Assembly (NCBI GenBank): GCA_045592165.1
Contig: JAZNUG010000096.1
Span: forward strand, 1-20,622
DNA length: 20,622 bases
Direction: 5' to 3'
From: SFEL01 sp045592165
GTDB taxonomy: Bacteria; Bacillota; Clostridia; Christensenellales; CAG-138
Of the stretch, positions 7,009 through 13,090 are shown piece after piece. Position 1 is the stretch's first letter. Each line of letters starts with the position of its first letter. The position numbers were made by a program, and so were the translations under genes. The notes beneath the pieces are model-generated. The model was given only the letters and a program-made list of their open reading frames with translations. It was not told the DNA's origin and did no database searches.

Positions 7009-7412
7009 CGGGCCGAAGCATACGCCTCGGCCCGCCTGAAAGGGATCCGCTTGTCATTTCGCTGTGGAAAGAAAGCGGTATTATCCAAACCCACCCTCCA
7101 CCCTTTTAATGTGCCTTCGCCTTGCGGCGAAGGGGCTGAAGAACCACAGTCGCATGGGAATCCGCCGATACTTTTATAGGCTTGATTCCTGCTCCGGCGG
7201 CTTCGTCCATTCAGGCTTTCAATCCGCATTTGGCGGCATGTACGGCAAATGCGGAACAAAGCCGCAAGGCTTGGTTCATTGCATGCTTTGCCGCCCGGTG
7301 GCATCCGCAGATGCCATAGGCAAAGCATGTAAAAACCCCGTAAGGATTCTAATCGGCCACATGCGTCAGCATTTGGCCGCTACTCGCTGAAATGGGCTTG
7401 CCATTTCAGCGA
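7009..7412. repeat. Array of seven stem-loops in a 460-base non-coding stretch
   Basis: The gap between the capsid gene and the next cassette gene holds no convincing gene on either strand. It contains consecutive inverted repeats: 7009-7016/7027-7034 (8 bp); 7114-7121/7126-7133 (8 bp, 4-base loop); 7223-7231/7247-7255 (9 bp); 7254-7263/7268-7277 (9 of 10 bp, loop GCAA); 7282-7292/7319-7329 (11 bp) with an inner hairpin 7299-7305/7310-7316; 7354-7359/7374-7379 with an inner 4-bp stem; and 7384-7395/7401-7412 (12 bp, loop GCTTG). None ends in a T run, so they are not ordinary terminators. The last hairpin recurs at 17588-17616. This could be a structured RNA between capsid and tail genes, or an inserted interspersed repeat. 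Confidence 0.7.
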
Positions 7413-7424
7413 AAGCCAAAGCGC

Positions 7425-8621
7425 CTATGCACTTACGCCATGCTCAATGCGGATGATCCACAGCTCGTTGAGGATCTTCGCGGCATAGGCAGCAACCTTT
7501 GCGCCCACGGTGGCACGCTGATCAAGGGGATCAGAGGTACCTGCGCTGCCGTGGGGCTTGATAATAATCTGCAGGGCGCCGCTGCCTGCCACGTCCACCA
7601 TGCCGTAGGCATCCTTGCCGAAGATAAGGGTGGAATGTACATCCGCGGCGGTCTTGCTGGTATTATCCATCTCGCCTGCGTCCATGCTGTATACGATTGC
7701 ATCGGCGGTAAGGGAAGCGGAAGCAGCAAGGGTAACGGTGTTGGTTGCGGCGTTGAAGGAAGCAACGGTGTGCTCGTTGCTGCCGATCATGATCTTATTG
7801 CCGGCGGTGGAAAGGTAGGCGATTTCAGCATCGGTGGGGGTATTCTTCAGCACGAAGGATGCGGAGGAGCTGGTAGCCGCCTTTACCTTGTTGTGCACGC
7901 TCTGGGTGAATACCTTAGCCTCGGTGGATTCCACGAACACCACGCCGAACAGGCGGCCGATTTCGCCGGAATAGATGGCCTCTGCGCAGGAATACTTGGA
8001 AACATCCTGCCACAGGGCATCGCTCTGCAAGTCAAAGGTTGCCTCGGGGGAGCAGATGCAGATAAAGTGGGGCTTGCGTCCCTCCTCGCCGAAGGGGCGC
8101 GCCTTGGCCTTCTTAAGGGTGCGTACCGCCTTGCGGATTTCCGCAACAGTCAGCTTATCGGAAGCGGTGATGGCGCTGCGGGCGGTCTTGCCGTTGGCAT
8201 ACTGTACGTTGGTGCCGCCGTTCATTGCATCGCGGGTTACCCACTCCACAACGGTGCCCAGCTGCTCGCCCAGCAGTTCTGCACTTTCGGAAATAACCTG
8301 ATCATAGCCGGTCATATCCAGCAGGTCGGATACCTCCACATATGCGCCGTACTGGGCAACCTCCACCTCAACGTTGCTCTGGGAAAGAGCCTGGCCGGTG
8401 GGGGTTACGCCTTCCTGCAGAGCCTCAACTGCGTCGTTTGCATCAAAGAGGTTCCATTTGCGGAACTCCACCCTCTTGCCGCTGTTGCGGGGGATGGGAC
8501 GCTTCTGGCCGTACTTTGCGTGGACAAAGCGGGTCTTTGCGCTCTCAAGGAGCTGTCTGTCGTAAAAGGTCTTGTTAAGCTTGGTGGTGGTGTTGGTGCT
8601 TGCGGTAGTGTTGATTGCCAT
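7425..8621 (-). CDS. Major capsid protein, N4-gp56 family-like
   Basis: A 398-aa protein with features of the N4-gp56-type major capsid family: an N-terminal arm rich in Thr and Asn, FYDRQLLESAKTRFVHAKYG followed by PRNSGKRVEFRKW, then EGVTPTGQ and VEVAQYGAYVEVSDLLD, a helical part, and a C-terminal LWIIRIEHGVSA. It would form the HK97-fold shell. Residues about 238-305 are a Ser, Ala and Thr-rich beta stretch that looks like an inserted surface domain. AAAGGAG is eight bases before the ATG. The preceding gene has the position and make-up of a scaffold. Coding density and codon use look like those of the host genes. Confidence 0.88.
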   Translation of the reverse strand: MAINTTASTNTTTKLNKTFYDRQLLESAKTRFVHAKYGQKRPIPRNSGKRVEFRKWNLFDANDAVEALQEGVTPTGQALSQSNVEVEVAQYGAYVEVSDLLDMTGYDQVISESAELLGEQLGTVVEWVTRDAMNGGTNVQYANGKTARSAITASDKLTVAEIRKAVRTLKKAKARPFGEEGRKPHFICICSPEATFDLQSDALWQDVSKYSCAEAIYSGEIGRLFGVVFVESTEAKVFTQSVHNKVKAATSSSASFVLKNTPTDAEIAYLSTAGNKIMIGSNEHTVASFNAATNTVTLAASASLTADAIVYSMDAGEMDNTSKTAADVHSTLIFGKDAYGMVDVAGSGALQIIIKPHGSAGTSDPLDQRATVGAKVAAYAAKILNELWIIRIEHGVSA

Positions 8622-8649
8622 GTGTTGTTCTCCTTTCGTTTTTCAATCG

Positions 8650-9213
8650 TTACAGGGTTACCCTGCGTCCCTCTGCGGCGGCCCTCATAAGCCTTTCCTT
8701 GATCTCGCGGAACTGGGCAGAGGGCATATTTGCATAGTCGGTCTGCGCTTCAGCGGGAACGTCCCCCCTGATGGGGGTGGGCAGGGCACGGCGGGCGGCG
8801 ATCTTTTCCATAATGTCCCTTGCGCCCATCTCCCTTTCCTTCTTTGCGTTTTCCTCCATGCGGCACTCTGCGGCGTACAGCCTGATGGCCGCCTTTACAG
8901 GCATCTCAAGGAGCATTCGGGCAAACCTTTCGTCTTCGAGGTAAGCCTCCACGTCCTCTTCAAGTTCGCCTGCTTCCGCCATACGCATAATGTCGTTTGC
9001 TGCCCTTGCGCTGATGGCTGCCGCGCCCCTGGGCATACCGCCGCCATCCAGCAGCATGGATGCTGCCGCCGCCTCATCCAGCCCTGTGTCAAGGCATACA
9101 CTCTCAATAAGCTGCCTGCCTATGATGTAGGCAGGATCTGCCTCGCAAAGGCTTCTGGCCATGTCCAGAATTTCAGCATCCGTAACAAGGCCGGTGTCTT
9201 TTCTCTGCTTCAT
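8650..9213 (-). CDS. Scaffold-like protein
   Basis: A 187-aa, mostly helical, charged protein with strongly acidic central segments (ELEEDVEAYLEDERFA) and a basic C-terminal helix (FREIKERLMRAAAEGRRV). This is how many capsid scaffolds end, the basic helix binding the shell protein. It lies directly upstream of the capsid gene (28-base gap), the usual scaffold position. The start at 9213 is chosen because GGGAGG precedes it; the longer open frame runs back through the leader hairpins and is not credible. It is the first gene of the cassette, and a terminator ends less than ten bases before its ribosome binding site. The scaffold role is inferred from position and composition. Confidence 0.65.
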   Translation of the reverse strand: MKQRKDTGLVTDAEILDMARSLCEADPAYIIGRQLIESVCLDTGLDEAAAASMLLDGGGMPRGAAAISARAANDIMRMAEAGELEEDVEAYLEDERFARMLLEMPVKAAIRLYAAECRMEENAKKEREMGARDIMEKIAARRALPTPIRGDVPAEAQTDYANMPSAQFREIKERLMRAAAEGRRVTL

Positions 9214-9228
9214 TCTCTTCCTCCCATC

Positions 9229-9259
9229 AAAAAAAGCGCTCCCCGAAGCCGGAAGCGCT
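9229..9259 (-). terminator. Leader terminator T2 just before the scaffold gene
   Basis: Read on the minus strand: AGCGCTTCC, a 7-base loop, GGGAGCGCT (9 bp including one G-U pair), then a run of six to seven T (plus-strand A run 9229-9234). It ends just upstream of the GGGAGG of the scaffold gene, so the structural genes can be transcribed from the upstream promoter only if this terminator is passed. Confidence 0.8.
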
Positions 9260-9298
9260 CTTTCTCTGCCTGTTATGCGGTCAGGCTGCCGATATATA

Positions 9299-9372
9299 GG
9301 TGGAAAACCGTCCGGCACAAAAAAGGGCCCAAATACAAAAAACCGGCGGCCTTTTGCCGTCGGTTTTCCACC
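9299..9372 (-). promoter_or_regulatory. Leader terminator T1 with competing long-range hairpin
   Basis: Terminator form: arms 9339-9349 and 9357-9367 (11 bp with one G-T), 7-base loop, T run on the minus strand. Competing form: GGTGGAAAACCG (read on the minus strand from 9372) pairs perfectly over 12 bp with the segment at 9299-9310, and a further 4 bp (CGGC/GCCG) can add after a small internal loop. The two forms share the bases AAAACCG, so they exclude each other. This is the architecture of a transcription attenuator ahead of the scaffold and capsid genes. Confidence 0.6.
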
Positions 9373-9378
9373 ATGGCC

Positions 9379-9428
9379 ATTATACCCCCACGGTATATCC
9401 GCTGTAAAGCGCAATATCGGGGCAATAT
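9379..9428 (-). promoter_or_regulatory. Promoter of the phage cassette with upstream direct repeat
   Basis: On the minus strand TTTACA (9403-9408) and a perfect TATAAT (9379-9384) are separated by 18 bases, predicting a start near 9372, exactly where the leader hairpin begins. Just upstream of the -35 two copies of GCAATAT (9411-9417 and 9422-9428) lie 11 bp apart, one helical turn, as expected of an activator site. A 6-bp inverted repeat TATACC/GGTATA (9381-9397) overlaps the -10. Confidence 0.55.
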
Positions 9429-9520
9429 TCCTGCGCCCTTCAGGCGCAGAACGCATTGTGAAAAAAATGGAAACAGCCTGAAAAACACAGTTGTCCTTAT
9501 GGATTTTCTGCTTTATACAA

Positions 9521-9529
9521 TGCTATAAT
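9521..9529 (+). promoter_or_regulatory. Extended -10 promoter of copA
   Basis: TGCTATAAT is a perfect extended -10 element. No clear -35 is seen at normal spacing. The predicted start, about seven bases on, falls on or next to the A of the copA ATG at 9536, so the mRNA would have no leader. A weaker alternative pair, TTGTCC (9491-9496) with TATACA (9514-9519), would give a leader of about ten bases, also without a ribosome binding site. Confidence 0.6.
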
Positions 9530-9535
9530 TCGAAT

Positions 9536-11995
9536 ATGGAAAAGAGAAAATACGATATAACCGGAATGTCCTGTGCGGCCTGCGCCGCCAGGGTGGAAAA
9601 AGCTGTAAACAGCCTTCCTGTCGGCGAGGCTGTGGTCAGCCTGATGCAAAATCGCCTTACCGTGGCGCTGGATCCTGACAAGGTAACGGATAACGATATC
9701 ATCTCTGCGGTGGAGGCCGCAGGATACGGAGCTGCCATTTCCGGCGGCGAAAACAATGTTGATCTTGCAGGAGAAGAAAAGCGCACACGCAGACGGCTGT
9801 GGCTCTCGGTAGGCATGCTGATGGTGCTGATGGCGGTATCCATGCAGCATATGTTTGGATATACCCTGCCCGGCTTTCTCGGGGATCACCTGGGCAATGC
9901 CGTAACCCAGCTGATACTTACCCTGCCCATAGTGTATCTTAACCGCTCCTACTTCACCGGCGGCATACCCTCCCTCCTTCGGGGTGGTCCCAATATGGAT
10001 TCCCTCGTTGCGGTGGGCAGCGGCGCATCATTGATCTACGGCGTATATGCCATAGTCAAGATCGCCCTGGGAGATCATTCCTTTGCCCATCAGCTCTATT
10101 TTGAATCCGCCGCCATGATACTTACCCTTGTCACGGTGGGCAAATACCTTGAACGCATGGCAAGGGGCCGTACAGGCGCCTCCATACAGAAGCTAATGGA
10201 TCTTGCCCCCAAGACCGCCACCGTAATAGTGGATGGTCAGGAGCGCATCCTTCAGGTAAAGGACCTTTCCATCGGGGATATTATCCTCGTAAAGCCCGGC
10301 CAGCGCATACCGGTGGACGGCCGCATAACCGCAGGCGGCAGCAGCGTGGATGAATCCGCTCTCACCGGCGAAAGCATACCTGTATATAAACAGCCCGGCG
10401 ACAGAGTGTTCTCCGGAACCATGAACGGCGCAGGCAGCATTTACTTTGCCGCTGAGCGCGTAGGCGAAGATACCACCCTTTCCGGCATGATACGCCTTGT
10501 GGAAGAGGCCGCCGCCAGCAAAGCCCCCATTGCCCGCCTTGCGGACAAGGTGGCCGGTGTGTTTGTTCCTGTGGTTATGGCCATCGCGGTGATCTCCGCG
10601 GCGGTATGGCTCATGGTGGGACAGACCCCTGAATTTGCCCTGTCCATAGGCATATCCGTGCTGGTAATCTCCTGCCCCTGCGCGCTGGGATTAGCTACTC
10701 CCGTTGCTATCATGGCAGGTACGGGCAAGGGCGCAGAACAGGGCATACTCATTACCTCTGCCGAAGCCCTTGAGACCCTCCACAAAGTAAAAACCATAGT
10801 TCTGGATAAAACCGGCACCCTCACCGTAGGCAAGCCTACCGTTACCGACCTTATTCCCGTTGGCGATAAATCCGCACTTATCTCCGCCGCCGTTGCCCTT
10901 GAAAGGGGCAGCGAGCATCCTCTTGCGGGAGCCGTAACCGCCCTCGGCGAAAGCGACCTCATTGTTGATGACTTCCGCTCCATCCCCGGCAAGGGCGTGG
11001 GCGGAACCATAAACGGCGCAGAGCATCTTGCAGGCAATGCAGCACTTATGGAAGAATACGGCATAGATATTTCTTCCATGAAAGACGCTGCAGCAAAACT
11101 CATGGCCGATGGCAAAACTCTGCTCTATGTTTCCGGCGACGGCGCTCTCATGGGTCTTATCGCCTGCGCGGACGTTATAAAGCCCACCTCTGCCGATGCC
11201 CTCCGCGCCTTTGAGGCCATGGGCATAGACACCGTAATGCTCACCGGCGACAATCCCGTTACCGCCGAGGCCATAAAGAATCAGTTGGGCATGACAAAGG
11301 TCTACGCCGGCGTTCTCCCCGCAGACAAGGCACGCATAGTATCCGAGCTTAAACAGCAGGGCGTTACCGCCATGATAGGCGACGGCATAAACGACGCACC
11401 CGCCCTTGCAACGGCGGACGTGGGCCTTGCAATAGGAGCCGGCACAGATATTGCCATTGAAGCAGCAGACGTGGTGCTGATGCGCAGCGACCTTATGGAT
11501 GCGGCAGGCGCCGTGGAGCTTTCCAAAGCGGTTATCCTCAATATCAAGGAAAACCTCTTCTGGGCCTTCATTTACAATACCATCGGCATCCCCCTTGCGG
11601 CTGGCCTGTTTTATTCCGCCTTCGGCTGGAAGATGTCCCCCATGTTCGGCGCTGCAGCCATGAGCATGAGTTCTGTCTGCGTGTGCCTCAACGCCCTCAG
11701 GCTGCTCCGTTTCAAACCAAAACACGCAAAGAAGTCCCATACTATAACAGATACAGTGAATATAATAACGGAGGGAAAATCAACCATGACCAAAACCATC
11801 ACCATCACCGGCATGATGTGCCCCCATTGCTCCGGCCGTGTTCAGAAGGCCCTCGCTGCCATAGAAGGCGTTTCCGCAGCAGAAGCCAGCCACGAAACCG
11901 GCAAGGCAATCGTTACCCTTGAAGGAGAAGTAAGCGACGGCATCCTCACCGCCGCCGTAACCGAGGCAGGCTACGAAGTAGTAAGTATCGCATAA
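9536..11995 (+). CDS. copA: Copper-translocating P1B-type ATPase with N- and C-terminal HMA domains
   Basis: An 819-aa P-type ATPase that exports copper across the cytoplasmic membrane. An N-terminal HMA domain has GMSCAAC at 10-16. The actuator motif TGES lies at 277-280, the membrane copper motif CPC at 380-382, the phosphorylated aspartate in DKTGT at 424-428, the SEHP motif at about 459-462, GDGINDAP at 615-622, and the last helix has the MSMSS-like signature with NALRL near 709-723. This identifies the Cu(I) subclass. A second HMA domain (GMMCPHC at 759-765) is joined at the C-terminus through an AT-rich linker. The ATG at 9536 is chosen because the protein then begins like known CopA proteins; there is no ribosome binding site before it. 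It stands alone, with a terminator after it. No CsoR or CopY gene is adjacent. Confidence 0.95.
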   Translation: MEKRKYDITGMSCAACAARVEKAVNSLPVGEAVVSLMQNRLTVALDPDKVTDNDIISAVEAAGYGAAISGGENNVDLAGEEKRTRRRLWLSVGMLMVLMAVSMQHMFGYTLPGFLGDHLGNAVTQLILTLPIVYLNRSYFTGGIPSLLRGGPNMDSLVAVGSGASLIYGVYAIVKIALGDHSFAHQLYFESAAMILTLVTVGKYLERMARGRTGASIQKLMDLAPKTATVIVDGQERILQVKDLSIGDIILVKPGQRIPVDGRITAGGSSVDESALTGESIPVYKQPGDRVFSGTMNGAGSIYFAAERVGEDTTLSGMIRLVEEAAASKAPIARLADKVAGVFVPVVMAIAVISAAVWLMVGQTPEFALSIGISVLVISCPCALGLATPVAIMAGTGKGAEQGILITSAEALETLHKVKTIVLDKTGTLTVGKPTVTDLIPVGDKSALISAAVALERGSEHPLAGAVTALGESDLIVDDFRSIPGKGVGGTINGAEHLAGNAALMEEYGIDISSMKDAAAKLMADGKTLLYVSGDGALMGLIACADVIKPTSADALRAFEAMGIDTVMLTGDNPVTAEAIKNQLGMTKVYAGVLPADKARIVSELKQQGVTAMIGDGINDAPALATADVGLAIGAGTDIAIEAADVVLMRSDLMDAAGAVELSKAVILNIKENLFWAFIYNTIGIPLAAGLFYSAFGWKMSPMFGAAAMSMSSVCVCLNALRLLRFKPKHAKKSHTITDTVNIITEGKSTMTKTITITGMMCPHCSGRVQKALAAIEGVSAAEASHETGKAIVTLEGEVSDGILTAAVTEAGYEVVSIA
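11786..11995 (+). CDS. CopZ-like copper chaperone from an internal start inside copA
   Basis: Within the copA frame, ATG at 11786 is preceded by GGAGGG (11770-11775) with a 10-base spacer, a normal ribosome binding site. Translation from it would give a 69-aa HMA protein (MTKTITITGMMCPHCSGRV at the start, metal-binding Cys12 and Cys15), the size and fold of CopZ chaperones that hand Cu(I) to CopA. The upstream ~20 codons of copA are AT-rich and read like a former intergenic region. I infer that copA and a copZ gene became joined in frame while copZ kept its own start, so both a fused and a free form may be made. Confidence 0.5.
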   Translation: MTKTITITGMMCPHCSGRVQKALAAIEGVSAAEASHETGKAIVTLEGEVSDGILTAAVTEAGYEVVSIA

Positions 11996-12014
11996 TCACA
12001 GCCAAAAAGCAAAA

Positions 12015-12043
12015 AGGCCGCACATATTCTGTGCGGTCTTTGT
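12015..12043 (+). terminator. Terminator after copA
   Basis: Stem 12015-12024/12030-12039 (core CCGCACA/TGTGCGG) with a short loop, followed by TCTTTGTTT, 20 bases after the copA stop. Confidence 0.85.
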
Positions 12044-12059
12044 TTAAGAAATCAATATT

Positions 12060-12265
12060 TCAGATAAACTCACCATAAACCACTCGCCTTATCGACATGA
12101 ACTTATCTTCTTCTGACAATTTTTCATCTGCCATTATTTTCCTTATCTGCCCCATACTCACGGCACAGCACACTTTAAAATCCACCTTCTTCATATCCTC
12201 TTCCAAGTCCATTTCCCTGTCTATAATATCAAGCATATCACTAAAGTAACCGCAGTATTTTCCAT
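12060..12265 (-). pseudogene. Small gene of unknown function with a frameshift at codon 3
   Basis: A start ATG at 12265 has GGGAG ten bases upstream, but its frame stops after 14 codons (12221). One base over, an open frame of 58 codons from the internal ATG at 12236 to the stop at 12060 reads like a real protein (MLDIIDREMDLEEDMKK, then VCCAVSMGQIRKIMADEKLS). Adding one A to the AAAA run at 12258-12261 joins the two into a 68-aa protein starting MEKYCGYFSDMLDIIDREMD. This points to a recent frameshift, slippage-based on/off switching, or a sequencing error. The region is AT-rich compared with its neighbours. No family recognised. Confidence 0.5.
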
Positions 12266-12286
12266 TTTGAATCTGCTCCCTTCACT

Positions 12287-12332
12287 GGACTTGTACAAGT
12301 CCCATTTTATCGCAGTTAGTAAATATAATCAA
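12287..12332. promoter_or_regulatory. Divergent promoters with perfect 16-bp operator-like palindrome
   Basis: GGACTTGTACAAGTCC (12287-12302) is a perfect palindrome. On the minus strand TTGATT (12327-12332) and TAAAAT (12304-12309) are 17 bp apart and predict a start inside the palindrome, ahead of the small frameshifted gene. On the plus strand TATAAT (12324-12329), overlapping the minus -35, faces the XRE gene; its -35 is weak. The layout suggests that the neighbouring XRE protein binds the palindrome and controls both promoters. Confidence 0.5.
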
Positions 12333-12376
12333 TAAAAAAAGAACCAGAATCGGTTCACGTGGGAATGATTACAATC

Positions 12377-12619
12377 ATGGCAGAAGAGCAGAAAATAAAA
12401 CAGGATAGCGTTATCCTCATAGGGCAAAACATTCGGCGCATACGACTTGCAAAAGGTATGGGACAAACAAAGCTGGCAGGGCAGGTGCAGCTTCTCGGCG
12501 TAGATCTTACCCGTGAATCACTGGTAAAGATAGAGCGCGGCGCTCAGCACCTTTATGCATCTCAACTACGAGCAATACGTGATGTGTTGGATACATCCTA
12601 TGACGAACTTCTAAAATAA
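12377..12619 (+). CDS. XRE-family helix-turn-helix regulator
   Basis: An 80-aa single-domain DNA-binding protein. Residues about 13-74 form a five-helix XRE/Cro fold: IGQNIRRIRLAKGMGQTKLA (helices 1-2), then LTRESLVKIERG as the recognition part, and LRAIRDVLDTSYDELL as the last helices, ending as such domains usually do. The start is uncertain: ATG 12377 is used here, while GTG 12359 and ATG 12365 are in frame; none has a strong ribosome binding site (the best is a weak GGGA about 12 bases upstream of 12377). It diverges from the small frameshifted gene and may act at the palindrome between them. AT-rich composition suggests transfer. A terminator follows. Confidence 0.8.
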   Translation: MAEEQKIKQDSVILIGQNIRRIRLAKGMGQTKLAGQVQLLGVDLTRESLVKIERGAQHLYASQLRAIRDVLDTSYDELLK

Positions 12620-12635
12620 TCCTTTCAACCGGCTC

Positions 12636-12672
12636 ACCGTTCGGACGCAACTTCATCCGAACGGTCTTTTTT
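12636..12672 (+). terminator. Terminator after the XRE gene
   Basis: A 10-bp perfect stem, ACCGTTCGGA (12636-12645) with TCCGAACGGT (12656-12665), a 10-base loop, and TCTTTTTT following. Confidence 0.9.
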
Positions 12673-12730
12673 CATTCTTACCTAAACCCTCCCGGCAGCA
12701 GCAATGCCACAGGCAAAACCCGCAAAACTC

Positions 12731-12754
12731 AAAAAAGTCCCCTGAAGGACTTTT
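12731..12754 (-). terminator. Terminator of the SRP RNA gene
   Basis: On the minus strand AAAAGTCC, a 6-base loop, GGACTTTT and further T follow the SRP RNA 3' end by about 15 bases (arms 12733-12740 and 12747-12754). Confidence 0.8.
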
Positions 12755-12769
12755 GTTGACAATGAAAAA

Positions 12770-13038
12770 GCCGCGCACCCGCCCCTCGATAACACGCTCC
12801 ATGGGCGTTTCTCTGTCAGGTGGCTACTCCCGGGCAGCCCCGCGGCACACCCGCTCAGCTGCTTAATGCTGCTGCCTTCCGGCCCTGACATGGTTCACAG
12901 AGGCTGGTTGCACGGGACCCGGGTATCAATACTCCTTAACAGAGGCTGCCCCACATAGGCGTACCTCAAGGCGGGGATTCGGCCCTGCTGTAGCGGATTG
13001 CAGGTTCAGGGCACCGCTGACTCCCCGCTTAGCGCGGC
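12770..13038 (-). ncRNA. ffs: Signal recognition particle RNA, large bacterial type
   Basis: About 269 nt, the size of the Bacillus/Clostridium-type SRP RNA. On the minus strand the Ffh-binding hairpin is unmistakable: GTCAGGGCCGGAAGGCAGCAGC (12869-12890), containing the asymmetric loop and GGAA tetraloop region. The 5' part (GCTAAGCGGGGAGTCAGCGG, then GCCCTGAACCTGCAATCCGC) matches the Alu-domain start of clostridial SRP RNAs, and the two ends pair (GCCGCGC at 13038 with GCGCGGC at 12770). With Ffh and FtsY it targets nascent membrane proteins. Ends are set from the terminal pairing and the promoter position; they may be off by a few bases. Open frames across this region are artefacts. Confidence 0.95.
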
Positions 13039-13044
13039 AAAGAT

Positions 13045-13073
13045 ATTTTAACAAGCAGAATGAAATTAGTCAA
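13045..13073 (-). promoter_or_regulatory. Promoter of the SRP RNA gene
   Basis: On the minus strand TTGACT (13068-13073) and TAAAAT (13045-13050) are exactly 17 bp apart and predict a start at 13038, the first base of the SRP RNA. Confidence 0.85.
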
Positions 13074-13090
13074 CGGCCAATGAAAAGCCA

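Noticed and set aside
6714..7328. Minus-strand open frame of 204 codons across the hairpin array
   Set aside because: The translation is Arg, Gly and Gln-rich non-protein-like sequence, and its second half is an out-of-frame reading of the 96-aa gene.
7057..7413. Possible miniature transposon bounded by TTTCGCTG/CAGCGAAA
   Set aside because: The end match is only 8 bp and I found no target-site duplication at the borders; kept as part of the hairpin array.
7392..8690. Long plus-strand open frame of 432 codons
   Set aside because: It is the antisense shadow of the capsid gene, with low-complexity Gly, Ala and His-rich translation and no ribosome binding site.
9381..9397. TATACC-N5-GGTATA as a CsoR-type copper operator for copA
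   Set aside because: It resembles ATACCC-type copper operators, but it lies about 130 bases upstream of the copA promoter and overlaps the -10 of the divergent cassette promoter, so control of copA by it is unlikely.
10691..11740. Minus-strand open frame of 349 codons
   Set aside because: Antisense shadow of copA; the copA frame carries all P-type ATPase motifs.
12341..12356. Hairpin GAACC/GGTTC as a terminator on the minus strand
   Set aside because: The stem is only 5 bp and no minus-strand gene lies upstream that would need ending here.
12682..12891. Minus-strand open frame of 69 codons
   Set aside because: It lies over the SRP RNA 3' domain and its terminator; the RNA motifs explain the sequence fully.
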